From assembly GCF_026212465.1 (NCBI RefSeq), contig NC_080062.1, forward strand, positions 12,206,643 to 12,270,642: DNA of 64,000 nucleotides. The letters are read 5' to 3'. Below the pieces are notes generated by a model. The model made no database searches, was not told the DNA's origin, and saw nothing but the letters and a program-made list of their open reading frames with translations. The stretch comes from Amaranthus tricolor. Taxonomy: Eukaryota > Streptophyta > Magnoliopsida > Caryophyllales > Amaranthaceae. This document shows, piece after piece, positions 39,694-52,925 of the stretch (its first letter is position 1; the number at the start of each line of letters is the position of its first letter). A program made the translations under genes and the position numbers.

Positions 39694-41386
39694 TTGGTAT
39701 TATAATATTCTATTTGGTATATATTATATTGTTGAAGTGGTTAAAATTTAAAATCATAGTCATATGCTAGAAATTACGTGTTAAGATGCGTTCTTATGCG
39801 TTTTTAAGCGTTTTTGTCACTTTTGCGCATAAATTAGCTCTAAGTTAGTTTGTTTTGCACGAAACTTTGCACACAACACTATTTGGTGTATAGTTTGTGT
39901 TGAAGTGGTTAGAATTGAAAATGATAGTCATATGCTAGAAATTACGTGTTAAGTTGCGATTTTATGCGTTTTTAAACGTTTTTGGGATTGTTGCGCATAA
40001 AGTAGCTAAAACTTGGTTTGTTTTGAACGAAACTTGGCACACAACACTATTTGGTGTATATTATTGTGTTGGAGTGGTTAGAATTTAAAATCATAGACAT
40101 ATGCTAGATATTACGAGTTAAGTTGCGATTTTATGCGTTTTCAAGTGTTTTTGGCACTTTTGCGCATAAAAGTAGCTCAAACTTGGTTTGTTTTGCTCGA
40201 AACTTGGCACACAACACTATTTGGTATATAGTTTGTGTTGAAGTGGTTAGAATTGAAAATGATAGTCATATGCTAGAAATTACGTGTTAGGTTGCGATTT
40301 TATGCGTTTTTAAACGTTTTTGGGATTGTTGCGCATAAAGTAGCTAAAACTTGGTTTGTTTTGAACGAAACATGGCACACAATACTATTTGGTATATATT
40401 ATTGTGTTGAAGTGGTTAGAATTTAAAATCATAGTAATATGCTAAAAATTACGTGTTAAGTTGCGATTTTTGCGTTTTTAAGCGTTTTTGCCACTTTTGC
40501 GCATAAAGTAGCTCAAACTTGGTTTATTTGCACGAAACTTGGAACACAACACTATTTGTTATATATTATTGTGTTGAAGTGTTTAGAGTTTAAAATCATA
40601 GTCATATGTTAGAAATTACGTGTAAAGTTGTGAGTTTATGCGTTTTTATGCGTTTTTTGCACTTTTACGCATAAAGTATAAACTTGGTTTTTTTTGCACG
40701 GAATATGGGCACACAACACTATTTGGTATATATTATTCTGTTCAAGTGGTTAGAATTGGAAATCATACTCATATGCTAGAAATTACATGTGAAGTTGGGA
40801 TTTATTGCGTTTTTAAGTGTTTTTGGCACTTTTATACATAAAGTAGCTCAAACTTGGTTTCTTTTGCTCGAAACTTTGCACACAACACTATTTGGTATAT
40901 ATTATTGTGTTGAAGTGGTTAGAACTAAAAATCATAGTCATATGCTAGAAATTACGTAAAGTTGCGATTTTATGCGTTTTTAAACGTTTTTGGCACTTTT
41001 GCGCATAAAGTAGCTCAAACTTGGTTTGTTTTGCACGAAACGTGGCATACAACACTATATGGTATATATTATTGTGTTTAAGTGGTTAGAATTGAAAATC
41101 ATAGTCATATGCTAGAAATTACGTGTTAAGTTTTGATTTTATGTGTTTTTAAGCGTTTTTGGCACTTTTCAGCATAAAGTAACTTAGTTTGTAGTGCACG
41201 AAACTTGGCACACAACACTATTTGGTATATATTATTGTGTTGAAGTGGTTAGAAATGAAATATTCATATGCTAAAAATTGCGTGTTAAGTTGTGATTTTA
41301 TGCGTTGTTAAGCGTTTTTGGCACTTTTGCGCATAAGGTAGCTCAAACTTGGTTTGTTTTGCACGAAACTTGGTACACAACACTCT
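39694..41386 (-). repeat. Right HOR copy R10, ten-mer, 1,693 bp
   Basis: All ten monomers present. Shares ACGTGTTAGGTTGCG (~40,283), TTTGCCACTTTTGCGC and GGAACACAAC with R14, about 6,776 bp away. Its m10 has TTTTCAGCATAAAG. Confidence 0.9.
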
Positions 41387-43075
41387 TTGGTATTATAATA
41401 TTCTGTTTGGTATATATTATATTGTTGAAGTGGTTAAAATTTAAAATCATAGTCATATGCTAGAAATTACGTGTTAAGATGCGTTCTTATGCGTTTTTAA
41501 GCGTTTTTGTCACTTTTGCGCATAAATTAGCTCTAAGTTAGTTTGTTTTGCACGAAACTTTGCACACAACACTATTTGGTGTATAGTTTGTGTTGAAGTG
41601 GTTAGAATTGAAAATGATAGTCATATGCAAGAAATTACGTGTTAAGTTGCGATTTTATGCGTTTTTAAACGTTTTTGGGATTGTTGCGCATATAGTAGCT
41701 AAAACTTGGTTTGTTTTGAACGAAACTTGGCACACAACACTATTTGGTGTATATTATTGTGTTTAACTGGTTAGAATTTAAAATCATAGACATATGCTAG
41801 AAATTACGTGTTAAGTTGCGATTTTATGCGTTTTCAAGTGTTTTTGGCACTTTGTAGCTCAAACTTGGTTTGTTTTGCTCGAAACTTGGCACACAACACT
41901 ATTTGGTATATAGTTTGTGTTGAAGTGGTTAGAATTGAAAATGATAGTCATATGCTAGAAATTACGTGTTAAGTTGCGATTTTATGCGTTTTTAAACGTT
42001 TTTGGGATTGTTGCGCATAAAGTAGCTAAAACTTGGTTTGTTTTGAACGAAACATGGCACACAATACTATTTGGTATATATTATTGTGTTGAAGTGGTTA
42101 GAATTGAAAATCATAGTAATATGCTAAAAAATTACGTGTTAAGTTGCGATTTTTTGCGTTTTTAAGCGTTTTTTGGCACTTTTGCGCATAAAGTAGCTCA
42201 AACTTGGTTTGTTTTGCACGAAACTTGGTACACAACACTATTTGTTATATATTATTGTGTTGAAGTGTTTAGAGTTTAAAATCATAGTCATATGTTAGAA
42301 ATTACGTGTAAAGTTGTGAGTTTATGCGTTTTTATGCGTTTTTTGCACTTTTATGCATAAAGTATAAACTTGGTTTTTTTTGCACGGAATATGGCACACA
42401 ACACTATTTGGTATATATTATTCTGTTGAAGTGCTTAGAATTGGAAATCATACTCATATGCTAGAAATTACATGTGAAGTTGGGATTTTTTGCGTTTTTT
42501 AAGCGTTTTTGGCACTTTTATACATAAAGTAGCTCAAACTTGGTTTCTTTTGCTCGAAACTTTGCACACAACACTATTTGGTATATATTATTGTGTTGAA
42601 GTGGTTAGAACTAAAAATCATAGTCATATGCTAGAAATTACGTAAAGTTGCGATTTTATGCGTTTTTTAAACGTTTTTTGGCACTTTTGCGCATAAAGTA
42701 GCTCAAACTTGGTTTGTTTTGCACGAAACGTGGCATACAACACTATATGGTATATATTATTGTGTTTAAGTGGTTAGAATTGAAAATCATAGTCATATGC
42801 TAGAAAATTACGTGTTAAGTTTTGATTTTATGTGTTTTTAAGCGTTTTTGGCACTTTTGAGCATAAAGTAACTTAGTTTCTAGTGCACGAAACTTGGCAC
42901 ACAACACTATTTGGTATATATTATTGTGTTTAAGTGGTTAGAAATGAAATATTCATATGCTAAAAATTGCGTGTTAAGTTGTGATTTTATGCGTTGTTAA
43001 GCGTTTTTGGCACTTTTGCGCATAAGGTAGCTCAAACTTGGTTTGTTTTGCACGAAACTTGGTACACAACACTCT
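41387..43075 (-). repeat. Right HOR copy R11, ten-mer with an 11-bp deletion, 1,689 bp
   Basis: All ten monomers present, but m4 reads GGCACTTTGTAGCTC at ~41,846. The usual GCGCATAAAA stretch is removed. Monomer m1 has ATTCTGTTTGG, shared only with R12 and R13. Confidence 0.9.
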
Positions 43076-44776
43076 TTGGTATTATAATATTCTGTTTGGT
43101 ATATATTATATTGTTGAAGTGGTTAAAATTTAAAATCATAGTCATATGCTAGAAATTACGTGTTAAGATGCGTTCTTATGCGTTTTTTAAGCGTTTTTGT
43201 CACTTTTGCGCATAAATTAGCTCTAAGTTAGTTTGTTTTGCACGAAACTTTGCACACAACACTATTTGGTGTATAGTTTGTGTTGAAGTGGTTAGAATTG
43301 AAAATGATAGTCATATGCAAGAAATTACGTGTTAAGTTGCGATTTTATGCGTTTTTAAACGTTTTTGGGATTGTTGCGCATATAGTAGCTAAAACTTGGT
43401 TTGTTTTGAACGAAACTTGGCACACAACACTATTTGGTGTATATTATTGTGTTTAACTGGTTAGAATTTAAAATCATAGACATATGCTAGAAATTACGTG
43501 TTAAGTTGCGATTTTATGCGTTTTCAAGTGTTTTTGGCACTTTTGCGCATAAAAGTAGCTCAAACTTGGTTTGTTTTGCTCGAAACTTGGCACACAACAC
43601 TATTTGGTATATAGTTTGTGTTGAAGTGGTTAGAATTGAAAATGATAGTCATATGCTAGAAATTACGTGTTAAGTTGCGATTTTATGCGTTTTTTAAACG
43701 TTTTTGGGATTGTTGCGCATAAAGTAGCTAAAACTTGGTTTGTTTTGAACGAAACATGGCACACAATACTATTTGGTATATATTATTGTGTTGAAGTGGT
43801 TAGAATTGAAAATCATAGTAATATGCTAAAAAATTACGTGTTAAGTTGCGATTTTTTGCGTTTTTTAAGCGTTTTTGGCACTTTTGCGCATAAAGTAGCT
43901 CAAACTTGGTTTGTTTTGCACGAAACTTGGTACACAACACTATTTGTTATATATTATTGTGTTGAAGTGTTTAGAGTTTAAAATCATAGTCATATGTTAG
44001 AAATTACGTGTAAAGTTGTGAGTTTATGCGTTTTTTATGCGTTTTTTTGCACTTTTATGCATAAAGTATAAACTTGGTTTTTTTTGCACGGAATATGGCA
44101 CACAACACTATTTGGTATATATTATTCTGTTGAAGTGCTTAGAATTGGAAATCATACTCATATGCTAGAAATTACATGTGAAGTTGGGATTTTTTGCGTT
44201 TTTAAGCGTTTTTGGCACTTTTATACATAAAGTAGCTCAAACTTGGTTTCTTTTGCTCGAAACTTTGCACACAACACTATTTGGTATATATTATTGTGTT
44301 GAAGTGGTTAGAACTAAAAAATCATAGTCATATGCTAGAAATTACGTAAAGTTGCGATTTTATGCGTTTTTAAACGTTTTTGGCACTTTTGCGCATAAAG
44401 TAGCTCAAACTTGGTTTGTTTTGCACGAAACGTGGCATACAACACTATATGGTATATATTATTGTGTTTAAGTGGTTAGAATTGAAAATCATAGTCATAT
44501 GCTAGAAATTACGTGTTAAGTTTTGATTTTATGTGTTTTTAAGCGTTTTTGGCACTTTTGAGCATAAAGTAACTTAGTTTCTAGTGCACGAAACTTGGCA
44601 CACAACACTATTTGGTATATATTATTGTGTTTAAGTGGTTAGAAATGAAATATTCATATGCTAAAAATTGCGTGTTAAGTTGTGATTTTATGCGTTGTTA
44701 AGCGTTTTTGGCACTTTTGCGCATAAGGTAGCTCAAACTTGGTTTGTTTTGCACGAAACTTGGTACACAACACTCT
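43076..44776 (-). repeat. Right HOR copy R12, ten-mer, 1,701 bp
   Basis: All ten monomers present. The extra length comes mainly from single-base expansions of T and A runs. It shares GCATATAGTAGC and GTTTAACTGG with R11 and R13. Confidence 0.9.
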
Positions 44777-46469
44777 TTGGTATTATAATATTCTGTTTGG
44801 TATATATTATATTGTTGAAGTGGTTAAAATTTAAAATCATAGTCATATGCTAGAAATTACGTGTTAAGATGCGTTCTTATGCGTTTTTAAGCGTTTTTGT
44901 CACTTTTGCGCATAAATTAGCTCTAAGTTAGTTTGTTTTGCACGAAACTTTGCACACAACACTATTTGGTGTATAGTTTGTGTTGAAGTGGTTAGAATTG
45001 AAAATGATAGTCATATGCAAGAAATTACGTGTTAAGTTGCGATTTTATGCGTTTTTAAACGTTTTTGGGATTGTTGCGCATATAGTAGCTAAAACTTGGT
45101 TTGTTTTGAACGAAACTTGGCACACAACACTATTTGGTGTATATTATTGTGTTTAACTGGTTAGAATTTAAAATCATAGACATATGCTAGAAATTACGTG
45201 TTAAGTTGCGATTTTATGCGTTTTCAAGTGTTTTTGGCACTTTTGCGCATAAAAGTAGCTCAAACTTGGTTTGTTTGCTCGAAACTTGGCACACAACACT
45301 ATTTGGTATATAGTTTGTGTTGAAGTGGTTAGAATTGAAAATGATAGTCATATGCTAGAAATTACGTGTTAAGTTGCGATTTTATGCGTTTTTAAACGTT
45401 TTTGGGATTGTTGCGCATAAAGTAGCTAAAACTTGGTTTGTTTTGAACGAAACATGGCACACAATACTATTTGGTATATATTATTGTGTTGAAGTGGTTA
45501 GAATTTAAAATCATAGTAATATGCTAAAAATTACGTGTTAAGTTGCGATTTTTTGCGTTTTTAAGCGTTTTTGGTACTTTTGCGCATAAAGTAGCTCAAA
45601 CTTGGTTTGTTTTGCACGAAACTTGGTACACAACACTATTTGTTATATATTATTGTGTTGAAGTGTTTAGAGTTTAAAATCATAGTCATATGTTAGAAAT
45701 TACGTGTAAAGTTGTGAGTTTATGCGTTTTTATGCGTTTTTTGCACTTTTACGCATAAAGTATAAACTTGGTTTTTTTTGCACGGAATTTGGCACACAAC
45801 ACTATTTGGTATATATTATTCTGTTCAAGTGGTTAGAATTGGAAGAAATACTCATATGCTAGAAATTACATGTGAAGTTGGGATTTATTGCGTTTTTAAG
45901 CGTTTTTGGCACTTTTATACATAAAGTAGCTCAAACTTGGTTTCGTTTGCTCGAAACTTTGCACACAACACTATTTGGTATATATTATTGTGTTGAAGTG
46001 GTTAGAACTAAAAATCATAGTCATATGCTAGAAATTACGTAAAGTTGCGATTTTATGCGTTTTTAAACGTTTTTGGCACTTTTGCGCATAAAGTAGCTCA
46101 AACTTGGTTTGTTTTGCACGAAACGTGGCATTCAACACTATATGGTATATATTATTGTGTTTAAGTGGTTAGAATTGAAAATCATAGTCATATGCTAGAA
46201 ATTACGTGTTAAGTTTTGATTTTATAAGTTTTTAAGCGTTTTTGGCACTTTTGAGCATAAAGTAACTTAGTTTGTAGTGCACTAAACTTGGCACCCAACA
46301 CTATTTGGTATATATTATTGTGTTGAAGTGGTTAGAAATGAAATAATCATATGCTAAAAATTGCGTGTTAAGTTGTGATTTTATGCGTTGTTAAGCGTTT
46401 TTGGCACTTTTGCGCATAAGGTAGCTCAAACATGGTTTGTTTTGCACGAAACTTGGTACACAACACTCT
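44777..46469 (-). repeat. Right HOR copy R13, ten-mer, 1,693 bp
   Basis: All ten monomers present. The first half groups with R11-R12 (ATTCTGTTTGG, GTTTAACTGG). The second half groups with R7 and R9 (GGTACTTTTGCGC, GAAGAAATACTC, GCATTCAAC). The unit is therefore a mosaic. Confidence 0.9.
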
Positions 46470-48166
46470 TTGGTATTATAATATTCTATTTGGTATATAT
46501 TATATTGTTGAAGTGGTTAAAATTTAAAATCATAGTCATATGCTAGAAATTACGTGTTAAGATGCGTTCTTATGCGTTTTTAAGCGTTTTTGTCACTTTT
46601 GCGCATAAATTAGCTCTAAGTTAGTTTGTTTTGCACGAAACTTTGCACACAACACTATTTGGTGTATAGTTTGTGTTGAAGTGGTTAGAATTGAAAATGA
46701 TAGTCATATGCTAGAAATTACGTGTTAAGTTGCGATTTTATGCGTTTTTAAACGTTTTTGGGATTGTTGCGCATAAAGTAGCTAAAACTTGGTTTGTTTT
46801 GAACGAAACTTGGCACACAACACTATTTGGTGTATATTATTGTGTTGGAGTGGTTAGAATTTAAAATCATAGACATATGCTAGATATTACGAGGTTAAGT
46901 TGCGATTTTATGCGTTTTCAAGTGTTTTTGGCACTTTTGCGCATAAAAGTAGCTCAAACTTGGTTTGTTTTGCTCGAAACTTGGCACACAACACTATTTG
47001 GTATATAGTTTGTGTTGAAGTGGTTAGAATTGAAAATGATAGTCATATGCTAGAAATTACGTGTTAGGTTGCGATTTTATGCGTTTTTAAACGTTTTTGG
47101 GATTGTTGCGCATAAAGTAGCTAAAACTTGGTTTGTTTTGAACGAAACATGGCACACAATACTATTTGGTATATATTATTGTGTTGAAGTGGTTAGAATT
47201 TAAAATCATAGTAATATGCTAAAAATTACGTGTTAAGTTGCGATTTTTTGCGTTTTTTAAGCGTTTTTGCCACTTTTGCGCATAAAGTAGCTCAAACTTG
47301 GTTTATTTTGCACGAAACTTGGAACACAACACTATTTGTTATATATTATTGTGTTGAAGTGTTTAGAGTTTAAAATCATAGTCATATGTTAGAAATTACG
47401 TGTAAAGTTGTGAGTTTATGCGTTTTTATGCGTTTTTTGCACTTTTACGCATAAAGTATAAACTTGGTTTTTTTTTGCACGGAATATGGCACACAACACT
47501 ATTTGGTATATATTATTCTGTTCAAGTGGTTAGAATTGGAAATCATACTCATATGCTAGAAATTACATGTGAAGTTGGGATTTATTGCGTTTTTAAGCGT
47601 TTTTGGCACTTTTATACATAAAGTAGCTCAAACTTGGTTTCTTTTGCTCGAAACTTTGCACACAACACTATTTGGTATATATTATTGTGTTGAAGTGGTT
47701 AGAACTAAAAATCATAGTCATATGCTAGAAATTACGTAAAGTTGCGATTTTATGCGTTTTTAAACGTTTTTGGCACTTTTGCGCATAAAGTAGCTCAAAC
47801 TTGGTTTGTTTTGCACGAAACGTGGCATACAACACTATATGGTATATATTATTGTGTTTAAGTGGTTAGAATTGAAAATCATAGTCATATGCTAGAAATT
47901 ACGTGTTAAGTTTTGATTTTATGTGTTTTTAAGCGTTTTTGGCACTTTTCAGCATAAAGTAACTTAGTTTGTAGTGCACGAAACTTGGCACACAACACTA
48001 TTTGGTATATATTATTGTGTTGAAGTGGTTAGAAATGAAATATTCATATGCTAAAAATTGCGTGTTAAGTTGTGATTTTATGCGTTGTTAAGCGTTTTTG
48101 GCACTTTTGCGCATAAGGTAGCTCAAACTTGGTTTGTTTTGCACGAAACTTGGTACACAACACTCT
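46470..48166 (-). repeat. Right HOR copy R14, ten-mer, 1,697 bp
   Basis: All ten monomers present. Monomer m3 ends with GATATTACGAGGTTAAG. Strongly resembles R10. Confidence 0.9.
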
Positions 48167-49865
48167 TTGGTATTATAATATTCTATTTGGTATATATTAT
48201 ATTGTTGAAGTGGTTAAAATTTAAAATCATAGTCATATGCTAGAAATTACGTGTTAAGATGCGTTCTTATGCGTTTTTTAAGCGTTTTTGTCACTTTTGC
48301 GCATAAATTAGCTCTAAGTTAGTTTGTTTTGCACGAAACTTTGCACACAACACTATTTGGTATATAGTTTGTGTTGAAGTGGTTAGAATTGAAAATGATA
48401 GTCATATGCTAGAAATTACGTGTTAAGTTGCGATTTTATGCGTTTTTTAAACGTTTTTGGGATTGTTGCGCATAAAGTAGCTAAAACTTGGTTTGTTTTG
48501 AACGAAACTTGGCACACAACACTATTTGGTGTATATTATTGTGTTGAAGTGGTTAGAATTTAAAATCATAGACATATGCTAGAAATTACGTGGTTAAGTT
48601 GCGATTTTATGCGTTTTCAAGTGTTTTTGGCACTTTTGCGCATAAAAGTAGCTCAAACTTTGTTTGTTTTGCTCGAAACTTGGCACACAACACTATTTGG
48701 TATATAGTTTGTGTTGAAGTGGTTAGAATTGAAAATGATAGTCATATGCTAGAAATTACGTGTTAAGTTGCGATTTTATGCGTTTTTAAACGTTTTTGGG
48801 ATTGTTGCGCATAAAGTAGCTAAAACTTGGTTTGTTTTGAACGAAACATGGCACACAATACTATTTGGTATATATTATTGTGTTGAAGTGGTTAGAATTT
48901 AAAATCATAGTAATATGCTAAAAATTACGTGTTAAGTTGCGATTTTTTGCGTTTTTAAGCGTTTTTTGGCACTTTTGCGCATAAAGTAGCTCAAACTTGG
49001 TTTGTTTTGCACGAAACTTGGTACACAACACTATTTGTTATATATTATTGTGTTGAAGTGTTTAGAGTTTAAAATCATAGTCATATGTTAGAAATTACGT
49101 GTAAAGTTGTGAGTTTATGCGTTTTTATGCGTTTTTTGCACTTTTACGCATAAAGTATAAACTTGGTTTTTTTTGCACGGAATATGGCACACAACACTAT
49201 TTGGTATATATTATTCTGTTCAAGTGGTTAGAATTGGAAATCATACTCATATGCTAGAAATTACATGTGAAGTTGGGATATATTGCGTTTTTAAGCGTTT
49301 TTTGGCACTTTTATACATAAAGTAGCTCAAACTTGGTTTCTTTTGCTCGAAACTTTGCAAACAACACTATTTGGTATATATTATTGTGTTGAAGTGGTTA
49401 GAACTAAAAATCATAGTCATATGCTAGAAATTACGTAAAGTTGCGATTTTATGCGTTTTTAAACGTTTTTGGCACTTTTGCGCATAAAGTAGCTCAAACT
49501 TGGTTTGTTTTGCACGAAACGTGGCATACAACACTATATGGTATATATTATTGTGTTTAAGTGGTTAGAATTGAAAATCATAGTCATATGCTAGAAATTA
49601 CGTGTTAAGTTTTGATTTTATGTGTTTTTAAGCGTTTTTGGCACTTTTGAGCATAAAGTAACTTAGTTTGTAGTGCACGAAACTTGGCACACAACACTAT
49701 TTGGTATATATTATTGTGTTGAAGTGGTTAGAAATGAAATATTCATATGCTAAAAATTGCGTGTTAAGTTGTGATTTTATGCGTTGTTAAGCGTTTTTGG
49801 CACTTTTGCGCATAAGGTAGCTCAAACTTGGTTTGTTTTGCACGAAACTTGGTACACAACACTCT
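48167..49865 (-). repeat. Right HOR copy R15, ten-mer, 1,699 bp
   Basis: All ten monomers present. Has CAAACTTTGTTTG in m4 (~48,654), shared with R20, and GGGATATATTGCG (~49,273). Confidence 0.9.
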
Positions 49866-51567
49866 TTGGTATTATAATATTCTATTTGGTATATATTATA
49901 TTGTTGAAGTGGTTAAAATTTAAAATCATAGTCATATGCTAGAAATTACGTGTTAAGATGCGTTCTTATGCGTTTTTAAGCGTTTTTGTCACTTTTGCGC
50001 ATAAATTAGCTCTAAGTTAGTTTGTTTTGCACGAAACTTTGCCACACAACACTATTTGGTGTATAGTTTGTGTTGAAGTGGTTAGAATTGAAAATGATAG
50101 TCATATGCTAGAAATTACGTGTTAAGTTGCGATTTTATGCGTTTTTAAACGTTTTTGGGATTGTTGCGCATAAAGTAGCTAAAACTTGGTTTGTTTTGAA
50201 CGAAACTTGGCACACAACACTATTTGGTGTATATTATTGTGTTGGAGTGGTTAGAATTTAAAATCATAGACATATGCTAGATATTACGAGTTAAGTTGCG
50301 ATTTTATTGCGTTTTCAAGTGTTTTTGGCACTTTTGCGCATAAAAGTAGCTCAAACTTGGTTTGTTTTGCTCGAAACTTGGCACACAACACTATTTGGTA
50401 TATAGTTTGTGTTGAAGTGGTTAGAATTGAAAATGATAGTCATATGCTAGAAATTACGTGTTAAGTTGCGATTTTATGCGTTTTTAAACGTTTTTTGGGA
50501 TTGTTGCGCATAAAGTAGCTAAAACTTGGTTTGTTTTGAACGAAACATGGCACACAATACTATTTGGTATATATTATTGTGTTGAAGTGGTTAGAATTTA
50601 AAATCATAGTAATATGCTAAAAATTACGTGTTAAGTTGCGATTTTTTGCGTTTTTAAGCGTTTTTGGCACTTTTGCGCATAAAGTAGCTCAAACTTGGTT
50701 TATTTTGCACAAAACTTGGAACACAACACTATTTGTTATATATTATTGTGTTGAAGTGTTTAGAGTTTAAAATCATAGTCATATGTTAGAAATTACGTGT
50801 AAAGTTGTGAGTTTATGCGTTTTTATGCGTTTTTTGCACTTTTACCGCATAAAGTATAAACTTGGTTTTTTTTGCACGGAATATGGCACACAACACTATT
50901 TGGTATATATTATTCTGTTCAAGTGGTTAGAATTGGAAATCATACTCATATGCTAGAAATTACATGTGAAGTTGGGATTTATTGCGTTTTTAAGCGTTTT
51001 TGGCACTTTTATACATAAAGTAGCTCAAACTTGGTTTCTTTTGCTCGAAACTTTGCACACAACACTATTTGGTATATATTATTGTGTTGAAGTGGTTCGA
51101 ACTAAAAATCATAGTCATATGCTAGAAATTACGTAAAGTTGCGATTTTATGCGTTTTTAAACGTTTTTGGCACTTTTGCGCATAAAGTAGCTCAAACTTG
51201 GTTTGTTTTGCACGAAACGTGGCATACAACACTATATGGTATATATTATTGTGTTTAAGTGGTTAGAATTGAAAATCATAGTCATATGCTAGAAATTACG
51301 TGTTAAGTTTTGATTTTATGTGTTTTTATAAGCGTTTTTGGCACTTTTGAGCATAAAGTAACTTAGTTTGTAGTGCACGAAACTTGGCACACAACACTAT
51401 TTGGTATATATTATTGTGTTGAAGTGGTTAGAAATGGAATATTCATATGCTAAAAATTGCGTGTTAAGTTGTGATTTTATGCGTTGTTAAGCGTTTTTTT
51501 GGCACTTTTGCGCATAAGGTAGCTCAAACTTGGTTTGTTTTGCACGAAACTTGGTATACAACACTCT
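49866..51567 (-). repeat. Right HOR copy R16, ten-mer, 1,702 bp
   Basis: All ten monomers present. Carries the TTTTACCGCATAAAG insertion (~50,842) shared with R4, and private expansions such as TTTTTATAAGCG (~51,322) and GCGTTTTTTTGGC (~51,492). Confidence 0.9.
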
Positions 51568-52925
51568 TTGGTATTATAATATTCTATTTGGTATATATTA
51601 TATTGTTGAAGTGGTTAAAATTTAAAATCATAGTCATATGCTAGAAATTACGTGTTAAGATGCGTTCTTATGCGTTTTTAAGCGTTTTTGTCACTTTTGC
51701 GCATAAATTAGCTCTAAGTTAGTTTGTTTTGCACGAAACTTTGCACACAACACTATTTGGTATATAGTTTGTGTTGAAGTGGTTAGAATTGAAAATGATA
51801 GTCATATGCTAGAAATTACGTGTTAAGTTGCGATTTTATGCGTTTTTAAACGTTTTTGGGATTGTTGCGCATAAAGTAGCTAAAACTTGGTTTGTTTTGA
51901 ACGAAACTTGGCACACAACACTATTTGGTGTATATTATTGTGTTGAAGTGGTTAGAATTTAAAATCATAGACATATGCTAGAAATTACGTGTTAAGTTGC
52001 GATTTTATGCGTTTTCAAGTGTTTTTGGCACTTTTGCGCATAAAAGTAGCTCAAACTTGGTTTGTTTTGCTCGAAACTTGGTACACAACACTATTTGTTA
52101 TATATTATTGTGTTGAAGTGTTTAGAGTTTAAAATCATAGTCATATGTTAGAAATTACGTGTAAGGTTGTGAGTTTATGCGTTTTTATGCGTTTTTTGCA
52201 CTTTTACGCATAAAGTATAAACTTGGTTTTTTTTGCACGGAATATGGCACACAACACTATTTGGTATATATTATTCTGTTCAAGTGGTTAGAATTGGAAA
52301 TCATACTCATATGCTAGAAATTACATGTGAAGTTGGGATTTATTGCGTTTTTAAGCGTTTTTGGCACTTTTATACAGAAAGTAGCTCAAACTTGGTTTCT
52401 TTTGCTCGAAACTTTGCACACAACACTATTTGGTATATATTATTGTGTTGAACTGGTTAGAACTAAAAATCATAGTCATATGCTAGAAATTACGTAAAGT
52501 TGCGATTTTATGCGTTTTTAAACGTTTTTTGGCACTTTTGCGCATAAAGTAGCTCAAACTTGGTTTGTTTTGCACGAAACGTGGCATACAACACTATATG
52601 GTATATATTATTGTGTTTAAGTGGTTAGAATTGAAAATCATAGTCATATGCTAGAAATTACGTGTTAAGTTTTGATTTTATGTGTTTTTAAGCGTTTTTG
52701 GCACTTTTGAGCATAAAGTAACTTAGTTTGTAGTGCACGAAACTTGGCACACAACACTATTTGGTATATATTATTGTGTTGAAGTGGTTAGAAATGGAAT
52801 ATTCATATGCTAAAAATTGCGTGTTAAGTTGTGATTTTATGCGTTGTTAAGCGTTTTTGGCACTTTTGCGCATAAGGTAGCTCAAACTTGGTTTGTTTTG
52901 CACGAAACTTGGTACACAACACTCT
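51568..52925 (-). repeat. Right HOR copy R17, eight-mer class 8b, 1,358 bp
   Basis: Monomers m1, m2 and m3 are complete. Monomer m4 begins normally (AAAAGTAGCTC, GCTCGAAACTTGG) but switches at ~52,080 to GTACACAACACTATTTGTTA, the m6 signature. The end of m4, all of m5 and the start of m6 are lost. The breakpoint differs from class 8a although the length is the same. Confidence 0.9.
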
